From AC-69 sp044867345 (GTDB lineage Bacteria > Actinomycetota > UBA4738 > HRBIN12), in the NCBI GenBank assembly GCA_044867345.1, contig JBIOUU010000023.1:1-25440 (forward strand): DNA of 25,440 nt, given 5' to 3'. A program made the position numbers and the translations under genes. The notes under the pieces are model-generated. The model worked only from the letters and a program-made list of their open reading frames with translations. It did no database searches and was not told where the DNA came from. This document shows, one piece after another, positions 21,826 to 25,440 of the stretch. Position 1 is the first letter of the stretch. Each line of letters starts with the position of its first letter.

Positions 21826-22935
21826 CTACCGTACGGCGAGTGGCTCCCGAGGAGCGTCGTTCAACCGCCTCGCGCCGCTCGCGGTGACCGCCACGATGTC
21901 CTCGATCCGCACGCCGAACCGGCCGGGCAGGTAGATGCCGGGCTCGATCGAGAACGTCATGCCCGCCTCGAGCTTCGTCGCGTTGCCGGCCACGATGTAC
22001 GGCGGCTCGTGGAGCTCCAGGCCGATCCCGTGGCCGGTGCGGTGGATGAACCACTCGCCGTAGCCCGCCTCGTCGATCACGTCGCGGGCGGCCCGGTCGA
22101 CGTCCTCGGCCGGGACGCCCGGGCGCACGGCCTCGAACGCCGCCTGCTGGGCCCGCCGAACGACGTCATGGACGCGATCGAACTCCCCCGGCGGCTCGAT
22201 CACGAACACGGTCCGCGTGATGTCCGAGCAATAGCCGTCCAGATGCCCCCCGAAATCCAGGACCACCACGTCGCCCTCCGCGATGACCCGCTCCCCCACT
22301 TCGTGGTGTGGCGAGGCGCCGTTCGGACCGGAGCCCACGATGGTGAAGTCCGCGGTCCTGTGGCCGTGCCGTCGAAGGGCGTCGGCCAGGTCCGCGGCGA
22401 CGTCGGCCTCGCGGCGGCCGGCGAACGTCACGAGGACGATTTCGGCGAAGGCGGCGTCGGCAGCCGACGCCGCCTTCGCCAGCGCCGCCAGCTCCTCTTC
22501 ATCCTTCACCTCCCGGAGCGGCGGCATGGCCCGCCCGGCCGCGACGAACGTGCGGTCCGCCGTCGCCTCCTGGAGCCCAAGGACATGCGACGCCCACGTC
22601 TGGTCCGTGACGGCCAACCGGCCGGGCGGGAGGAGCCCGGCTGCCATCGCATAGGGGTCCTCTCCGTCGGCCCACCCGAGAACCTCGATCCCGTCGGCGG
22701 CCGGCGACGCCAGTGCCCCCGGCCGCTCAAGGAGCGGGACGAGCAGGACCGGGCCGCGTCCGGGCGCGACCACCAGCAAGGTGAGCCGCTCGAGGGGCGG
22801 TGGCGCGTGGCCAGTCAGGTAGAGCAGGTCCGGCCCCGGGGTGGCCAGGAGCGCGCCCAGTCCGGCTTCGCCGGCCACCGTGGCCGCGCGGTCCAGCCGC
22901 TCGGCATGGCGGCTCGCGGCCATGCCGCCGGTCAC
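21826..22935 (-). CDS. M24-family Xaa-Pro peptidase
   Basis: 369 aa. An N-terminal creatinase-like domain (about 1-140, DLLYLTGHAP, ADGEDPYAMAAGLL) precedes a pita-bread catalytic domain. The five metal ligands are visible in order: two Asp in VVLDFGGHLDGYCSDITRT, His in TGHGIGLELHE, Glu in FSIEPGIYLP, and Glu in GVRIEDIV. It hydrolyses peptides with proline in second position, or dipeptides. The GTG start (22935) overlaps the lipid kinase stop by GTGA; an ATG at 22923 is the alternative. It is the third gene of a helicase-kinase-peptidase operon. A pepE-type peptidase also lies close to helY in M. tuberculosis. Confidence 0.9.
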   Translation of the reverse strand: MTGGMAASRHAERLDRAATVAGEAGLGALLATPGPDLLYLTGHAPPPLERLTLLVVAPGRGPVLLVPLLERPGALASPAADGIEVLGWADGEDPYAMAAGLLPPGRLAVTDQTWASHVLGLQEATADRTFVAAGRAMPPLREVKDEEELAALAKAASAADAAFAEIVLVTFAGRREADVAADLADALRRHGHRTADFTIVGSGPNGASPHHEVGERVIAEGDVVVLDFGGHLDGYCSDITRTVFVIEPPGEFDRVHDVVRRAQQAAFEAVRPGVPAEDVDRAARDVIDEAGYGEWFIHRTGHGIGLELHEPPYIVAGNATKLEAGMTFSIEPGIYLPGRFGVRIEDIVAVTASGARRLNDAPREPLAVR

Positions 22936-23864
22936 AGCTTCATCAGGATGGCCTGCGGAACGACCTCGAAGGTCGCCGGCGTGGATCCCAGCACCTCCCC
23001 GTCCGCCTCGATGGGGAGGGGCCGGTCCGCGTCCACCTCCAGGGCCTCCTTCACCCGGAACTCCGCGACCCGAGGGTGCGGGAGGTGCTCGCCCCGATAG
23101 ACCTTCGGCAGGAGCGTAAACGAGTCCGACTTCGGCCCCTTGAAGATCAACACGTCGAGGACGCCGTCGCCCGGATACGAACGGGGTGAGATCTTCATCC
23201 CTCCCCCGTAGTATTGGCAGTTGCCCACGATCACCATGAGGCCCGGCCCCTCGTAGTCCTTACGGTCGGCCCGGACCTTCAGCTTCGCCAGGTTGAATCG
23301 GGGCAGCGTCAGCCAGAAGCCGACGAAGTACTTCGCCTGCCCGAGAGAGACCGGAAGCCTGTCGGCCCGGGCCGCCACCGCCGCCCCCAGCCCGGCCTCG
23401 GCCACGTTCGGGAAGTATCGCACCTCTCGCTCGCCGTTCGAGCCCGCATACGTGATCTTGCCCACGTCGAGCGGGTAGGTGTTCTCCCCCAACAGGTGCT
23501 GGCACGACCGGGTGACGTCGCCCGGGAGGCCGAAGGTCCGTACGAAGTCGCACCCCGAGCCGGCGGCGACCACGCCGAGAACCGGCTGCGGCACGATGGT
23601 CGTGCCGTCGGCGCCGAACATCCCGTTCACCACCTCGTGCACGGTTCCGTCGCCTCCCACCGCCACGACGAATCGACCCCCGTTCGACAGTCCCTCACGG
23701 GCGAACCGAGTGGCATCTCCCGGCCCCTCCGTTCGGAGGAGCCGGTACGGAAGCCCCCGGGCCTGAAGCGTGCGCTCCAGCTCGGGGATCTCCTGGCCCA
23801 CGCGCCGCCGGCCCGCGTGCGGGTTGACGATCACCGTGAGCTCTCCGAAGGGGCTCGCCATCAC
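22932..23864 (-). CDS. Diacylglycerol/lipid kinase (DagK/YegS-like)
   Basis: 310 aa. N-terminal kinase fold with VNPHAGRRR (13-21) and the nucleotide-binding GGDGT (70-74) followed by HEVVNG; the third loop reads AAGSGCDF, where most relatives have GTGNDF. The C-terminal beta-sandwich has YYGGGMKISP, GDGVLDVLIF and DGEVLGSTPATFEV. It phosphorylates diacylglycerol or a related lipid, recycling it into phospholipid synthesis at the membrane. It starts at GTG 23864 (GTGA overlap with the helicase stop) or at the next codon, ATG 23861 (TGATG). A lipid kinase next to a HelY-type helicase is also found in other actinobacteria, from memory. Confidence 0.9.
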   Translation of the reverse strand: MMASPFGELTVIVNPHAGRRRVGQEIPELERTLQARGLPYRLLRTEGPGDATRFAREGLSNGGRFVVAVGGDGTVHEVVNGMFGADGTTIVPQPVLGVVAAGSGCDFVRTFGLPGDVTRSCQHLLGENTYPLDVGKITYAGSNGEREVRYFPNVAEAGLGAAVAARADRLPVSLGQAKYFVGFWLTLPRFNLAKLKVRADRKDYEGPGLMVIVGNCQYYGGGMKISPRSYPGDGVLDVLIFKGPKSDSFTLLPKVYRGEHLPHPRVAEFRVKEALEVDADRPLPIEADGEVLGSTPATFEVVPQAILMKL

Positions 23865-25440
23865 ACGCCCGTGTAGGAGACCACACCGCGATTCACCGAT
23901 TCGACGGCCCGGTGGGCCAGGTCCGCGGTCTGGCCCGAGGCCACCTCCTCGATCTGGCGGAGGAGGTCCAGCAGCTGCTTGCAGTTGCGGACGAAGTCAC
24001 CGGGAGCCATGCCGGTCTCGGCGAGCACGTCCTGGAGGGGCTTGCCCTCCGCCCATTGGAACACCGGGGTTGCGAAGCCCGCCTCGAGCTCTCGGCACAG
24101 CTCGACATGGTGCGAGTCCTCCGACCGCCGGATCCGGCGCCACAGTCGATCCAAGCGCTGGTGGCGCTGTGCCGTCTCGGCGGTGGGCATGTCCGCCTGT
24201 CGCGGCACGCGTTCCCGCGACTCGTACACCACCGTGGAGACCACGGCGGCCGTCTCGGCCGCTGAGAGGCCGGCCACCAGCCCGTCGCCCAGCGCCTCGG
24301 CCACCAGGATGTCGCCCTCGCCGTAGATGCGGGAGAGGACGTCACCTTTGGGGAGGATGGCGAACTCCCGCACGTAGCCCAGCTCCTCCAGGACCCCGAG
24401 CACCCGCTCGAACTGGCGGGCGAGCGTCTCGGTCCGTGTCTTGATGCGGCGTTCGATCCCCGCCAGCCGCTGCTCGAGCTGGCTGGCCCGAACGGCCCAT
24501 CGCTCGTGGGTTGGCCGGTCGGGGCAGGCGTGACAGGAATGCCGGGCCGCCAGCTCCTCCAGCCGGGCAGCCTCGCGCTGCGCCCTCGCGTCCAGGCGGT
24601 CCCTGGCCTGCTTCGGGGGGCGCACGTCCAGGGCCACGAGGCGAGCCGCCAGGTCGCGACGGAACCGGGCGCTCCGGGCGCTCCCCGAACGCGGGAGCGG
24701 GATCTTCGTCAGGGCGATCGGCGCATCCTCGAAGTCGCGGACGGACAGCCGAAAGAACTTCCGGTCCTGGGCCAGCACAGTGGGTCGCCCCTCGCGTGAG
24801 GACAGCACGACGGCGAGCCCCCGCCGCCTGGCCCGGGGGACGAAGATCACGTCGCCCGGGCGAAGCGCCATCAGGGCATCGCGCACGGCATCCGCCCGGA
24901 CCCGGTCCCGGCCCTTGCGGGCCTCCTCCCGGATCTGCTCGGCCTTCTCCCGCAGCCGCCAGTACTCCGCGAAGTCGCCCAGATGGCAGTGCATCTGCTC
25001 TCGATAGCCGGCCAGATGGGCGGTGTCCCGCTCGATCTCCCGCTCCAGGGCCACCACCCCCCGGTCCGCCAGGAACTGGGCGAAGGATGAGTTCAACAGG
25101 TGATGGGCCTGGTCCCTCGTGTAGTTGCGGACGAGGTTCACCGCCATGTTGTACGAGGGCCGGAACGACGACGAGAGCTCGTACGTTCGCGTGCTCGCGA
25201 GCGAGGCCACCCGCTCGAATGGCACCTGCCGCTGGAAGACCACCACGGCATGCCCGATCTCGTCGATCCCCCTCCGGCCGGCCCGCCCCGTGAGCTGCGT
25301 GTACTCCCCCGGTGTGAGGAGCTCGTGCCGTTCCCCCGAGAACTTCCAGAGGTCCTCGATGACCACGGTCTTCGCCGGCATGTTGATCCCGAGCGAGAGG
25401 GTCTCGGTGGCGAAGACCACCTTGACCAGCCCCGCCTTGA
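23861..25440 (-). CDS. HelY-type Ski2/Mtr4 family RNA helicase, partial
   Basis: C-terminal ~526 residues; the 5' part lies beyond the right edge and the frame is open to the last base. Helicase motif V (VVFATETLSLGINMPA) and motif VI (QLTGRAGRRGID) are present, followed by FRPSYNMAVNLV, typical of Ski2/Mtr4 helicases. Then come a long helical and coiled region, a beta-barrel segment (LRPGDVIFVP), HSCHACPDRP with two Cys, and the C-terminal DSHH domain (SEDSHHVE, QWAEGKPLQDVL, GDFVRNCKQLLDLLRQI). M. tuberculosis HelY is the nearest recalled relative, acting in RNA metabolism. The stop is joined to the lipid kinase by a 4-nt or 1-nt overlap, so it heads a three-gene operon. Confidence 0.9.
   Translation of the reverse strand, partial: KAGLVKVVFATETLSLGINMPAKTVVIEDLWKFSGERHELLTPGEYTQLTGRAGRRGIDEIGHAVVVFQRQVPFERVASLASTRTYELSSSFRPSYNMAVNLVRNYTRDQAHHLLNSSFAQFLADRGVVALEREIERDTAHLAGYREQMHCHLGDFAEYWRLREKAEQIREEARKGRDRVRADAVRDALMALRPGDVIFVPRARRRGLAVVLSSREGRPTVLAQDRKFFRLSVRDFEDAPIALTKIPLPRSGSARSARFRRDLAARLVALDVRPPKQARDRLDARAQREAARLEELAARHSCHACPDRPTHERWAVRASQLEQRLAGIERRIKTRTETLARQFERVLGVLEELGYVREFAILPKGDVLSRIYGEGDILVAEALGDGLVAGLSAAETAAVVSTVVYESRERVPRQADMPTAETAQRHQRLDRLWRRIRRSEDSHHVELCRELEAGFATPVFQWAEGKPLQDVLAETGMAPGDFVRNCKQLLDLLRQIEEVASGQTADLAHRAVESVNRGVVSYTGV

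Overview
The window is a high-GC bacterial chromosome segment that reads as an actinobacterium (phylum Actinomycetota), probably an uncultured lineage rather than a well-known genus. The evidence is gene content: an apolipoprotein N-acyltransferase fused to a polyprenol-phosphate mannosyltransferase (Mycobacterium Ppm1 type), a DUF4193 zinc-ribbon protein, a DUF222-HNH protein, a HelY-type Ski2 helicase, surface proteins with an LAxTG-type sortase signal, and a DUF151/MerR/glycine-decarboxylase cluster that recalls the mycobacterial Rv1829-Rv1830-gcvB neighbourhood. The split P-protein (gcvPA + gcvPB) is unlike the single-chain GcvP of mycobacteria and streptomycetes. Many start codons lie only 6-13 bases downstream of a TAnnnT -10 hexamer, which suggests leaderless or very short-leader mRNAs, also common in Actinobacteria. 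No rRNA, tRNA, CRISPR array or insertion sequence was found.

Left part (1-6120): hypoxanthine phosphoribosyltransferase (hpt), a DUF151 bifunctional-nuclease-like protein, a secreted CAP-domain protein on the minus strand, a MerR regulator overlapping a small PD-(D/E)XK-like protein by GTGA, then gcvPA and gcvPB overlapping by GTGA, then a second secreted CAP protein. A perfect 14-bp hairpin (6159-6193) separates this block from the next.

Middle (6200-14360, all minus strand): two paralogous sortase-anchored DUF11-type surface proteins (1058 and 484 aa). They share head and tail modules and a similar leader element at exactly the same distance from the start codon. Upstream lie the Lnt-Ppm fusion and DUF4193. 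The 302-bp gap upstream of DUF4193 holds a good promoter with a 7-bp-arm palindrome between -35 and -10, and a second promoter followed by two adjacent perfect 13-bp inverted repeats, a candidate small RNA or long structured leader.

Right-middle (14358-19140): a YtcJ-like amidohydrolase preceded, with a 107-nt overlap, by a short stand-alone reverse transcriptase that keeps its core motifs. An Lrp/AsnC regulator is divergent from it. Next is a membrane FtsH-like AAA protease with unusual insertions.

Right end (19182-25440): cysS, a convergent DUF222-HNH gene, and a minus-strand operon running helicase (HelY type, 5' end outside the window), diacylglycerol/lipid kinase, Xaa-Pro peptidase, joined by 4-nt or 1-nt overlaps.

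The least explained elements are the solitary reverse transcriptase beside Lrp and an amidohydrolase, the paired surface proteins with their shared leader, and the structured RNA candidate upstream of DUF4193.
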